A stretch of DNA of 7,503 nucleotides, taken from contig JAFQUL010000235.1 of assembly GCA_017408535.1 (NCBI GenBank), forward strand, positions 1 through 7,503, written 5' to 3'. Shown here piece by piece: positions 1 to 5,800 of this stretch. Position 1 is the first letter of the stretch; each line of letters starts with the position of its first letter. The DNA comes from Clostridia bacterium (GTDB lineage Bacteria > Bacillota > Clostridia > Oscillospirales > CAG-272). The position numbers were made by a program, and so were the translations under genes. Below the pieces are notes generated by a model. That model was not told the DNA's origin, searched no databases, and worked only from the letters and a program-made list of their open reading frames with translations.

Positions 1-595
1 AAAAATACCAACGACAATGCTCCACCAAATCCTTTCCCTTTAGTACAGAGGAAAGCAAATCTCTGTTGCATGGTATCATTTTGGCATATTCTATTGCCTT
101 TTCATCATTGCCCAATTTTGAATAAGTGAATGCCAACATTTGAATGGCACCACAGCGAATATCAATCGAATCGCTTTTCAAAAGTTTTGTAGCAATAGAA
201 ATGATTTCATCACTATTTGATTTAAAATCTACTGCATACAAATCGTACATCAGTTCAAACAGAACTGTTTCATCATTCGGATATTTCTTTTGCATTTCTC
301 GGCAAAGCGCAAGTCTTTCTCTACGTTTTCCTTTATTGATCAGTACTTGTGCCTGAGCCTTAAATGATTCGATGTCGCCTTGCTTTCTAATAGAATTACA
401 CCCCAAAATATCATCTACCGTTACTTCGTAATAAGATGCGATATACGGAAGAAGCGTAATATCGGGAAATCCATCACCACGTTCCCATTTAGATACTGCC
501 TGCACAGAAATACCAAGATGATTCGCGAGATCGTCTTGTGTGTTGCCGCGCTCTTTACGTAAATTTCTTAATTTTTCGCTAATTTTAAGTTCCAT
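1..595 (-). CDS. XRE-family helix-turn-helix transcriptional regulator (partial, C-terminus off the left edge)
   Basis: This frame is open on the minus strand from the ATG at 595 to the window edge (198 codons, no stop), so the gene is truncated by the window. Residues 6-65 form a classic Cro/C1-type DNA-binding domain: the TQDDLANHLGIS segment (19-30) supplies the first helix and turn, VQAVSKWERGDGFPD (31-45) the recognition helix, and a VTVDDILG end (58-65) closes the domain. The remaining ~130 residues are helical and read like TPR-type repeats (for example the segment around KGKRRERLALCREMQ and the AFTYSKLGNDEKAIEYAK stretch). That is a common layout in Clostridia regulators whose C-terminal half senses a partner. 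A GGAGA ribosome site (601-605) lies 5 nt before the ATG. The gene is distinctly AT-rich compared with its neighbours, which may point to a different origin. DNA binding is well supported; the target and signal are unknown. Confidence 0.9.
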   Translation of the reverse strand, partial: MELKISEKLRNLRKERGNTQDDLANHLGISVQAVSKWERGDGFPDITLLPYIASYYEVTVDDILGCNSIRKQGDIESFKAQAQVLINKGKRRERLALCREMQKKYPNDETVLFELMYDLYAVDFKSNSDEIISIATKLLKSDSIDIRCGAIQMLAFTYSKLGNDEKAIEYAKMIPCNRDLLSSVLKGKDLVEHCRWYF

Positions 596-639
596 ATCTT
601 TCTCCAAGGTACAAAGTAACAAGCGCCTGTTCTGATTAT

Positions 640-667
640 ATTATATCACATATTCAGCATTATTCAA
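640..667 (-). promoter_or_regulatory. Promoter of the XRE regulator (extended -10)
   Basis: Read on the minus strand, TTGAAT (667-662) and TATAAT (645-640) are separated by 16 nt, and TGA directly before the -10 box gives an extended TGn motif. Transcription would start near 633, leaving a leader of about 38 nt before the ATG. A second overlapping TATAAT lies at 640-635. Confidence 0.7.
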
Positions 668-707
668 TAACGGCGTTGTTTAATTTCGGTTGAAAATATC
701 AACGGAA

Positions 708-744
708 AGTATAAAAGGCGCACCTGCTTTATCGCAGGTACGCC
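708..744 (-). terminator. Intrinsic terminator of the HAD hydrolase gene
   Basis: On the minus strand a hairpin pairs GGCG and ACCTGC (744-734) with GCAGGT and CGCC (727-717), with one internal mismatch and a 6-nt loop. It is followed by TTTTATACTTT. It begins 17 nt after the hydrolase stop codon and separates that gene from the downstream regulator promoter on the same strand. Confidence 0.85.
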
Positions 745-761
745 AAGGGGTACTTTTTGAT

Positions 762-1415
762 TTATATGATCTTATCAAAGCTGTCGATGACCGGGTAACC
801 GTGTTTTGAGAGAGATGCGGCGCTTCTGTGTCCGCCGGACTTCAGAATACAGTCGCAGGAGAGTATCTCTGCGGTCTTAACGTCGTTTTCCGTGTCTCCG
901 ATGACGATCGGGACAGCTGTAGGATTCCTGCTCTTCCATGCTTGTGTGATGCCCGTCTTATCTATTGTGTGAAATGTCTCTAATCCGAGGATCTCAGAGA
1001 AAAACTCCGCAATACCGAGGGAGATGAGTTGATCGGAGAGAATATTCTTCTCAGAGGCTGACAGCACGATCTGCGGTATTCCCATATCCCTGATGCGACA
1101 GAGACACTCAAGAGCACCGGGGAAAAGGGTACAGGATGAAGAAAACTCTCTGTAAAACTCTCCCCACTCTGCCGCTATCTCACGGTAATCCTCCTTCTCA
1201 AGGTCAAAGCCCATCTCACGGTAGAAATCCCACATAGGTCTGTCCGCCATTTCAAAAAAGGTTTCCATATCCTCTATCTGCCTGAGCCCTCTTTTTTTGA
1301 GCATAACGTTATTTGCACCTACCGCCGCAGAAAGATCGTCAAGAAGAGTACCGTTAAAGTCCCAGATTATATGCGTGTATTTATCTTTTGTAATGCTGAT
1401 ATTTTCACAGTTCAT
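762..1415 (-). CDS. HAD-superfamily hydrolase (phosphoglycolate phosphatase-like)
   Basis: A 217-residue protein with all four haloacid-dehalogenase motifs. Motif I is DFNGTLLDD (nucleophile Asp19), motif II is the serine in IVLSAS (Ser119, or Ser121), motif III is a lysine after the cap (most likely Lys153 in IDKTG), and motif IV is GDTENDV (Asp174 and Asp178). A helical cap fits between motifs I and II (about residues 28-95), as in subfamily I phosphatases such as phosphoglycolate phosphatase. Such enzymes are cytosolic and hydrolyse small phosphate monoesters; the substrate cannot be read from the sequence. The usual second Asp of motif I is Asn21. An in-frame TAA lies 3 nt before the ATG at 1415, so no longer start exists. 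The ribosome site is weak. It is a single-gene unit with its own promoter and terminator, divergent from the 1615 operon. Confidence 0.9.
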   Translation of the reverse strand: MNCENISITKDKYTHIIWDFNGTLLDDLSAAVGANNVMLKKRGLRQIEDMETFFEMADRPMWDFYREMGFDLEKEDYREIAAEWGEFYREFSSSCTLFPGALECLCRIRDMGIPQIVLSASEKNILSDQLISLGIAEFFSEILGLETFHTIDKTGITQAWKSRNPTAVPIVIGDTENDVKTAEILSCDCILKSGGHRSAASLSKHGYPVIDSFDKII

Positions 1416-1444
1416 TTTTTATACCGACCGTTTTCGTTTTTTAT

Positions 1445-1473
1445 ATTCTACCATTTTCCGAATATGAAATCAA
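1445..1473 (-). promoter_or_regulatory. Promoter of the HAD hydrolase gene
   Basis: On the minus strand TTGATT (1473-1468) and TAGAAT (1450-1445) are separated by 17 nt, with TGG immediately before the -10 box (extended -10). The predicted start of transcription near 1438 gives a very short leader of about 22 nt, which fits the weak ribosome site. Confidence 0.65.
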
Positions 1474-1486
1474 GAAAAAAGGGGGG

Positions 1487-1505
1487 TATATGTAAACAAC
1501 ATATA
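1487..1505. repeat. Inverted repeat between divergent promoters, possible operator
   Basis: TATATGT (1487-1493) and ACATATA (1499-1505) form a perfect 7-bp inverted repeat around a 5-nt centre. It lies between the -35 box of the hydrolase promoter (1468-1473) and the promoter of the 1615 operon (1544-1572), where a shared regulator could act. It runs directly into a tandem repeat of ATATAAATAA (1501-1510 and 1511-1520). The region is very AT-rich, so the repeat could be partly due to composition. Confidence 0.4.
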
Positions 1506-1520
1506 AATAAATATAAATAA
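1501..1520. repeat. Tandem 10-bp AT repeat
   Basis: ATATAAATAA occurs twice head to tail, a spacing close to one helical turn, about 25 nt upstream of the -35 region of the plus-strand promoter. It could act as an UP-like element or as bent DNA, or be simple low-complexity sequence. Confidence 0.4.
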
Positions 1521-1543
1521 AGAGAAGTTTTTTTGTGAAACTG

Positions 1544-1572
1544 TGGATTTTTAGGCTCGGTTATGGTATACT
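1544..1572 (+). promoter_or_regulatory. Promoter of the membrane protein / kinase / solute-binding protein operon
   Basis: TATACT (1567-1572) is preceded by TGG, giving an extended -10 motif. The best -35 at 17 nt spacing is the weak TGGATT (1544-1549). Transcription would begin near 1579, about 36 nt before the ATG at 1615. A weak -35 with an extended -10 fits a promoter that may be activator-dependent. Confidence 0.55.
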
Positions 1573-1614
1573 TATAAAAATAAACCTGTACTTAAATTGC
1601 GGGAGGTATGCATA

Positions 1615-3318
1615 ATGAACAAAAAGATCATCGGCAGAGCGGTAAGAATTCTTATTACCGTTATTGCAATATTCCTTGTGTTTTGGTTTACTCTGCCACC
1701 CATAAATCTCCGCAGCAGCGATTTCTATAACTTCGCAGTAGTATCACTAATTATCATATACGTTCTTAACTTTCTGTCTCTCGGCGGTGTTACCGAGGCT
1801 GTCAGAGAGGGCGGCGACGGTGTTTCCGCCGAAAAGCTGAAAAATACTCTGAAGTCAATGAAAAAGTCTACCAAGGCATTTCTTATTCCCGTTGTGTTAA
1901 TAATCGCTCTTTCCTTTGTCGCCACCTTTATCGGCTCTCCCTTCTTCTTTTCCTCTGTATATAAGGATCTTATAGTCAAGGAGGACGGTGACTTTGCCGA
2001 GGATATAGTGGAGCTGTCAATGTCCCAGATCCCGGTGGTGGATAAGGATACCGCATCCCGCCTTGGACTCAGAAAGCTGGGTGAGATGTCTGATCTGGTG
2101 TCACAGTTTGAGATCCGTGAGGATTACACTCAGATAAACTACAGGGGCAGACCCTACAGAGTTACCTCTCTTAACTACGGCGACTTCTTTAAGTGGATGG
2201 GCAATACCTCAAACGGTATTCCCGCGTATATCACTGTTGATATGACTACCCAGGAGACCGAGCTTATCCGCCTTGAGAAAGGTATCAGGTACTCTCCCGG
2301 TGAGTATCTGATGCGCAATATCAACAGATATCTCCGCTTCAAATATCCCACCAAGATATTCGAGAGCGTTTCCTTTGAGATAGACGAGGAGGGAACACCC
2401 TACTGGATCGCGCCCACAGTCACCTTCCGCATCGCTCTTTGGAGCGGTCGCGACATTGACGGTGCAGTGTTGGTAAACGCTATTACCGGCGAGCACGTGT
2501 ACTACGGAATTGACGAGATACCCAGCTGGGTGGATCAGATATACACCAGCAGTCTTGTGGTCGAGCAGCTTAACTATAACGGCAAATACCAGTCGGGCTT
2601 CTTAAATTCCATCTTCGGTCAGAAGGGTGTGCTTCAGCCTACCCAGGGCTATAACTATATTGCCATAAACGATGACGTTTACCTCTATACCGGTATGACC
2701 TCGGTAGCGGGGGATCAGTCAAATGTTGGATTCGTGATGGTCAACCTCCGCACCAAGGAGACTAAGTTCTATACCGTTCCGGGTGCTGAGGAATATTCCG
2801 CCATGAGCTCTGCTGAGGGTCAGGTGCAGCACCTCGGCTATAACTCCACATTCCCGATACTTCTTAACGTGGCAGACCGTCCTACCTACTTTATGTCTCT
2901 TAAGGACGGTGCGGGTCTTGTAAAAATGTATGCCTTCGTTGACGTTGACCGCTACCAGGTGGTGGGCACCGGTACTACTGTTGACGAGGCGAGATCAAAT
3001 TATATCACCAAGCTTTCAGCGGAAAGCGACGTGGTCATTCCCGATGACAGCGACAGTGTAAAGACAGAAACCGTTTCCGGCACGGTTGCCGATATAAGGC
3101 AGGTCGTTCTCGGCGGCGAGACCTACTATTACTTCTCACTTACCGACGGTGACGGTATCTATTCCGCATCGCTGAGAGTCGATCCCCGCCTCGCATTCCT
3201 CAGTGCAGGGGAGGAAATAAAGATAACCTTTGATCCCTCTGCTGCCCCCTATGAGGTTTCCGAGATAGCTTTTACGGTATATCCGGTAGAAGATATGCCT
3301 TCAGACGAAACTAACTGA
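1615..3318 (+). CDS. Membrane protein of unknown function with three N-terminal TM segments and a large extracytoplasmic part
   Basis: The start is the ATG at 1615, because GGGAGG (1601-1606) lies 8 nt upstream; a TTG at 1597 opens the same frame but overlaps that ribosome site. The 567-residue protein has hydrophobic segments at about 12-29, 38-56 and 88-107. The Lys-rich loop between TM2 and TM3 (about 74-87) and the basic N-terminus place the remaining ~460 residues outside the cell. That part contains an ITGEHVYYGIDEIPSWVDQI stretch (roughly 290-310) and a beta-rich C-terminal region (about 486-555, SGTVADIR to IAFTVYP). The latter resembles an OB-type fold by pattern: strands, a YYYFSLTDGDG centre and a GEEIKITF strand. 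I do not recognise the family. It is the first gene of the operon, 30 nt before the kinase gene. A role in signalling, envelope work or assisting the co-encoded binding protein is inference. Confidence 0.85.
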   Translation: MNKKIIGRAVRILITVIAIFLVFWFTLPPINLRSSDFYNFAVVSLIIIYVLNFLSLGGVTEAVREGGDGVSAEKLKNTLKSMKKSTKAFLIPVVLIIALSFVATFIGSPFFFSSVYKDLIVKEDGDFAEDIVELSMSQIPVVDKDTASRLGLRKLGEMSDLVSQFEIREDYTQINYRGRPYRVTSLNYGDFFKWMGNTSNGIPAYITVDMTTQETELIRLEKGIRYSPGEYLMRNINRYLRFKYPTKIFESVSFEIDEEGTPYWIAPTVTFRIALWSGRDIDGAVLVNAITGEHVYYGIDEIPSWVDQIYTSSLVVEQLNYNGKYQSGFLNSIFGQKGVLQPTQGYNYIAINDDVYLYTGMTSVAGDQSNVGFVMVNLRTKETKFYTVPGAEEYSAMSSAEGQVQHLGYNSTFPILLNVADRPTYFMSLKDGAGLVKMYAFVDVDRYQVVGTGTTVDEARSNYITKLSAESDVVIPDDSDSVKTETVSGTVADIRQVVLGGETYYYFSLTDGDGIYSASLRVDPRLAFLSAGEEIKITFDPSAAPYEVSEIAFTVYPVEDMPSDETN

Positions 3319-3348
3319 TCCCCTTTGTGAAAGGAGAATTAGAAACTT

Positions 3349-3963
3349 ATGAAAAAATGCAGTATCATAACCATCGAAAGACAATATGCCAGCGGCGGCA
3401 GTGAGATCGGCCGTCTTGCGGCAGAGAAGCTGGGCATCAAGTGCTACGGTCACGAGATACTTGATATTGCGGCAGAGCGCATCGGTATGAGCCGTGAGTA
3501 TCTCCGTGAGATCGAGGAAAGTGCCACCAGCAGTATGCTCTATTCCATGATTATGGCTCCGAATGCCTCTATGCGCACCACAGATATGGTCCCCCCGGCA
3601 GACAAGCTGTTTATCGCTGAGACCGAGGTTATAAACGAGATCGCCGACAGAGGTGAGAGCTGTATAATTATCGGCCGTGCGGCAGGTCACGTTCTTGAGG
3701 ATCGTGAGGACTGTCTGAGAGTGTTTATCTATTCCGATAAGGATGCCCGTGTCCGCCGTGCGGTAAACGAGTACGGTGTTTCCGAAAAAGAGGCGGGCAG
3801 TGTACTTAAGCGCTACGATAAGCGCAGAGCAAACTTTTACAATATGAACTGTGCTCTCGGCTGGGAGGACAGGGAAGCCTATGACCTTATGCTTGACAGC
3901 TCAAAGCTCGGTATTGACGGTTGTGTTGCGGTAATTCTTGCTGCTGCCGGGAATATCGGTTGA
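3349..3963 (+). CDS. Cytidylate kinase-like family protein
   Basis: A 204-residue cytosolic P-loop protein that matches the cytidylate-kinase-like family (Pfam Cytidylate_kin2 type) by its motifs. The N-terminal nucleotide-binding segment is ITIERQYASGGSEIG (7-21); the family usually shows GSGG where this has ASGG. CIIIGRAAGHVLEDRE (105-120) and LRVFIYSD (123-130) follow. The lid-like region is KRYDKRRANFYN (154-165), and the end is WEDREAYDLMLDSSKLGID (172-190). Housekeeping Cmk proteins phosphorylate CMP/dCMP, but members of this family are poorly characterised and their substrate is generally unproven. AGGAG (3332-3336) lies 12 nt before the ATG, a rather long spacing. It sits 30 nt after the membrane protein gene and 34 nt before the first solute-binding protein, so co-transcription is likely. 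A kinase next to a solute-binding lipoprotein suggests the imported ligand, or a signal, may be phosphorylated. That is inference. Confidence 0.85.
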   Translation: MKKCSIITIERQYASGGSEIGRLAAEKLGIKCYGHEILDIAAERIGMSREYLREIEESATSSMLYSMIMAPNASMRTTDMVPPADKLFIAETEVINEIADRGESCIIIGRAAGHVLEDREDCLRVFIYSDKDARVRRAVNEYGVSEKEAGSVLKRYDKRRANFYNMNCALGWEDREAYDLMLDSSKLGIDGCVAVILAAAGNIG

Positions 3964-3970
3964 GATAAAT
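3957..3970 (+). repeat. Direct repeat, copy 1 (left junction of the tandem duplication)
   Basis: CGGTTGAGATAAAT spans the last codons and stop of the kinase gene. An exact 14-nt copy lies at 5765-5778, at the same position relative to the second solute-binding protein gene. Confidence 0.8.
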
Positions 3971-3997
3971 CTTACATTTAATTTAAGGAGAAATGAA

Positions 3998-5521
3998 ATG
4001 AAACGCACAATTGCATTGCTGATCGTTCTGTCAATGATGTTGGGTGTTTTAGTGGCTTGCTCCGGCGGTTCCGATGATTCAAAGGATACCGGCAAGACTC
4101 CCACCACCACCGCACCGTCAGAAACAACAGCAGATCCTAATGCGATCACCACTTATCTTGAGCCTCTTGACGAAAGCCTGACGGCTCTCGACTACGGCGG
4201 AGACAAAACTATCACCATTATTGCCAGAAACCTGAAAAACAAATGGGCTGCAAACGAGCTTTGGGTGGAGGAGATCACCAACGATCCCGTAAAGGACTCC
4301 GTTTACAACAGAAACGCAGCTGTATGTGATATCCTTGGTCTTAAGGAAATCATTCAGGTCAGTGCGGAAGATCAGGATGAACTTCAGCAGAAAGTCAACG
4401 TAATGGTTGGTTCCGGCGACCAGACCTACGATATCGTAGCGGCATCGGTAGCATACGGTACTCCCATGATCAACCAGGGTCTTATGTATAACCTTTACGA
4501 TAACGGCATCGATACATATCTTGATGCCGAGAAGCCTTGGTGGAGCCAGTACTGGATAGAGCAGGCAGAGATGGGTGACAGACTCTACTGTATCACCGGT
4601 GCTCCCGCTCTTTCTCTCACCAGACTTATGTTCGTAATGTACTACAACAAGGATCTGGGCGCAGAGCTTCAGGTTGAGGATATGTACACCGTTGTTGACG
4701 AGGGTCGATGGACTATCGACTATCTCAATGAGCTTATTCCGGATATGTACAGAAGCCTTAACGGTGACGATGTCAGAGACGAAGAAGATCAGTACGGCCT
4801 TGCCATCAACCACTACGAGAACTGCGATATGTTCTGGAGTGCCTTTGATATGACTATGATCTCCAAGGATGAGGACGGTTGGTTTGAGATGGATACCACC
4901 GGCAAGGAAAAGATATCCAATGCGTTTGAAAAGGTATTTTACCTTATCCGTGAGAATCCCGGCACTTATGATACTGTAGATACCAAGGGCTTTGACGTTG
5001 GCCGCGATATGTTCGCCAGCGGTAACCTTCTCTTTACTGCTCTCCACCTCAGCTACGCTGAGTCACAGGAGCTTAGAAATATGCAGGACGAGTACGGTAT
5101 CCTTCCCATTCCCAAGTACGACGAGAGACAGGATAACTATTATACCTACGCTCACGACCAGTATACTGTATTTATGGTTCCCAAGACGGTTGCCAACCCC
5201 GAGATGAGCGGTGCTGTTCTTGAGACTATGGCATACGAGTCCTATAAGACCGTTCAGCCCACCTACTACGATATGGTTCTCAAGGGCAGATATGCAAACG
5301 ATCCTCAGTCAAGAAAGATGCTTGATACCATTACGCAGAACGTTAAGGTTGATCCCGCCTGGATCTATGGCCGTCAGCTTGCTCTTCCCGCTGCATCTGT
5401 GTTCAGAGATCTTATTTACGATGGAAAGAAGTCCTTTGCTACTGCTTACGCTAAGCAGGAGAGAATGCTTCCCTTCTCACTCAAGGAGATGAAGCAGATA
5501 GTCTCTGGGTTTGATTTCTGA
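3998..5521 (+). CDS. Extracellular solute-binding lipoprotein (ABC transporter type), copy 1
   Basis: The start at 3998 is set by AAGGAG (3985-3990), 7 nt upstream; earlier in-frame starts would overlap the kinase gene and lengthen the signal peptide. A lipoprotein signal peptide has a basic MKRT start, a hydrophobic core (5-19) and the lipobox LVAC, with Cys21 as the lipidated residue. A Thr/Pro/Ser-rich linker follows (about 31-47), tethering the binding domain to the outer face of the membrane. The ~450-residue body reads like a family 1 extracellular solute-binding protein: VMVGSGDQTYDIVAAS, the YYNKDL motif and FMVPKTVANPEMSGAVLETM are typical. The length (507) is within the family range. 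Aromatic-rich patches such as KPWWSQYWIEQ could line a sugar- or oligosaccharide-binding cleft, but the ligand is unknown. No permease or ATPase gene is in the window. It is the last gene of the operon, followed by a strong terminator, and is paralogous to the gene at 5801-7324. Confidence 0.9.
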   Translation: MKRTIALLIVLSMMLGVLVACSGGSDDSKDTGKTPTTTAPSETTADPNAITTYLEPLDESLTALDYGGDKTITIIARNLKNKWAANELWVEEITNDPVKDSVYNRNAAVCDILGLKEIIQVSAEDQDELQQKVNVMVGSGDQTYDIVAASVAYGTPMINQGLMYNLYDNGIDTYLDAEKPWWSQYWIEQAEMGDRLYCITGAPALSLTRLMFVMYYNKDLGAELQVEDMYTVVDEGRWTIDYLNELIPDMYRSLNGDDVRDEEDQYGLAINHYENCDMFWSAFDMTMISKDEDGWFEMDTTGKEKISNAFEKVFYLIRENPGTYDTVDTKGFDVGRDMFASGNLLFTALHLSYAESQELRNMQDEYGILPIPKYDERQDNYYTYAHDQYTVFMVPKTVANPEMSGAVLETMAYESYKTVQPTYYDMVLKGRYANDPQSRKMLDTITQNVKVDPAWIYGRQLALPAASVFRDLIYDGKKSFATAYAKQERMLPFSLKEMKQIVSGFDF

Positions 5522-5572
5522 TATCGAAAATAATAAAACTAAATCTCACGCTTTCCCGAAATTTGATATTAA

Positions 5573-5627
5573 AATACCCCATCTTTCTTAAAAAAAGTAA
5601 GATGGGGTATTGACTTTTTATTTTTAC
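5573..5627 (+). terminator. Strong intrinsic terminator after solute-binding protein copy 1
   Basis: ATACCCCATCTT (5574-5585) pairs perfectly with AAGATGGGGTAT (5599-5610), and A5573 can pair with T5611. The 13-nt loop can itself form CTT/AAG pairs. TGACTTTTTATTTTT follows. The stem is 12-13 bp with a strong GC core. On the minus strand only four T residues follow, so it mainly works in the plus direction. Confidence 0.92.
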
Positions 5628-5638
5628 TTCCGTATAAT
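5610..5638 (+). promoter_or_regulatory. Promoter of solute-binding protein copy 2, overlapping the terminator
   Basis: TTGACT (5610-5615) and a perfect TATAAT (5633-5638) are separated by 17 nt, a near-consensus SigA-type promoter. The -35 box starts on the last bases of the terminator stem and its T tract forms the spacer. Transcription would begin near 5645, giving a leader of about 155 nt before the second solute-binding protein gene. Confidence 0.75.
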
Positions 5639-5677
5639 TATATAAACTCATCCGGCTTTTTGTGATTTTCGGTTTGT

Positions 5678-5697
5678 TTTACATAAATGTATGTAAA
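5678..5697. repeat. Perfect inverted repeat in the leader of copy 2
   Basis: TTTACATA (5678-5685) and TATGTAAA (5690-5697) are perfect 8-bp arms around AATG. The right arm and following bases (TATGTAAATAAT, 5690-5701) match TATGTAAACAAC at 1489-1500, upstream of the first operon, in 10 of 12 positions. It may be an operator or an RNA hairpin. Confidence 0.5.
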
Positions 5698-5717
5698 TAA
5701 TAGCATATTTACGGATT

Positions 5718-5764
5718 CAGCTCATATCCGTTGCTGCATTGACAGTTGACTGTTTTGCGCAGCA
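5718..5764 (+). pseudogene. Decayed remnant of the kinase gene 3' end (duplication scar)
   Basis: The order of matches CAGCTCA (5718-5724), ATTGACaGTTG (5738-5748) and then the exact 14-nt repeat at 5765-5778 mirrors the kinase gene end: CAGCTCA (3897-3903), ATTGACgGTTG (3913-3923) and 3957-3970. Spacing differs by small insertions and deletions (+4 and -17 nt), and a TGA now interrupts the frame. The simplest reading is that the duplicated block began inside the kinase gene and its tail has decayed. Each match is short, so this is an inference. Confidence 0.5.
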
Positions 5765-5778
5765 CGGTTGAGATAAAT
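5765..5778 (+). repeat. Direct repeat, copy 2 (left junction of the tandem duplication)
   Basis: An exact copy of CGGTTGAGATAAAT from 3957-3970, lying just upstream of the ribosome site of the second solute-binding protein gene. Confidence 0.8.
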
Positions 5779-5800
5779 AATGCGTTTATAAGGAGAAGTT

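Noticed and set aside
144..562. Two short plus-strand open frames (144-356 and 380-562)
   Set aside because: They lie opposite the helix-turn-helix regulator, which is clearly coding on the minus strand.
689..703. Inverted repeat GTTGA/TCAAC near the regulator promoter
   Set aside because: Arms are only 5 bp in AT-rich DNA and do not extend; there is not enough to call an operator.
1597..1614. TTG start six codons upstream for the membrane protein
   Set aside because: The TTG comes before the GGGAGG ribosome site, which is well placed for the ATG at 1615; the extra residues would be encoded by the ribosome site itself.
3938..3997. Longer start for solute-binding protein copy 1
   Set aside because: It would overlap the kinase gene and put 20 residues before a textbook lipoprotein signal peptide. 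The AAGGAG at 3985-3990 points to the ATG at 3998, and the paralogue starts at the same place.
4118..5047. A long open frame on the minus strand (309 codons) antisense to solute-binding protein copy 1
   Set aside because: It has no convincing ribosome site or promoter, its protein has no recognisable motif, and the opposite strand is a clear lipoprotein gene. The matching minus frame in copy 2 exists because the two genes are paralogues with similar codon use.
5739..5774. Alternative promoter with a perfect TTGACA at 5739-5744
   Set aside because: No acceptable -10 box lies 16-18 nt downstream, and the TTGACA falls in the kinase-derived remnant. The promoter at 5610-5638 is much better.
5645..5800. 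Possible riboswitch in the leader of copy 2
   Set aside because: The leader has an 8-bp hairpin and a weak TGCTGC/GCAGCA stem (5732-5737, 5759-5764), but I recognise no known aptamer core, and part of it is explained as the decayed kinase tail.
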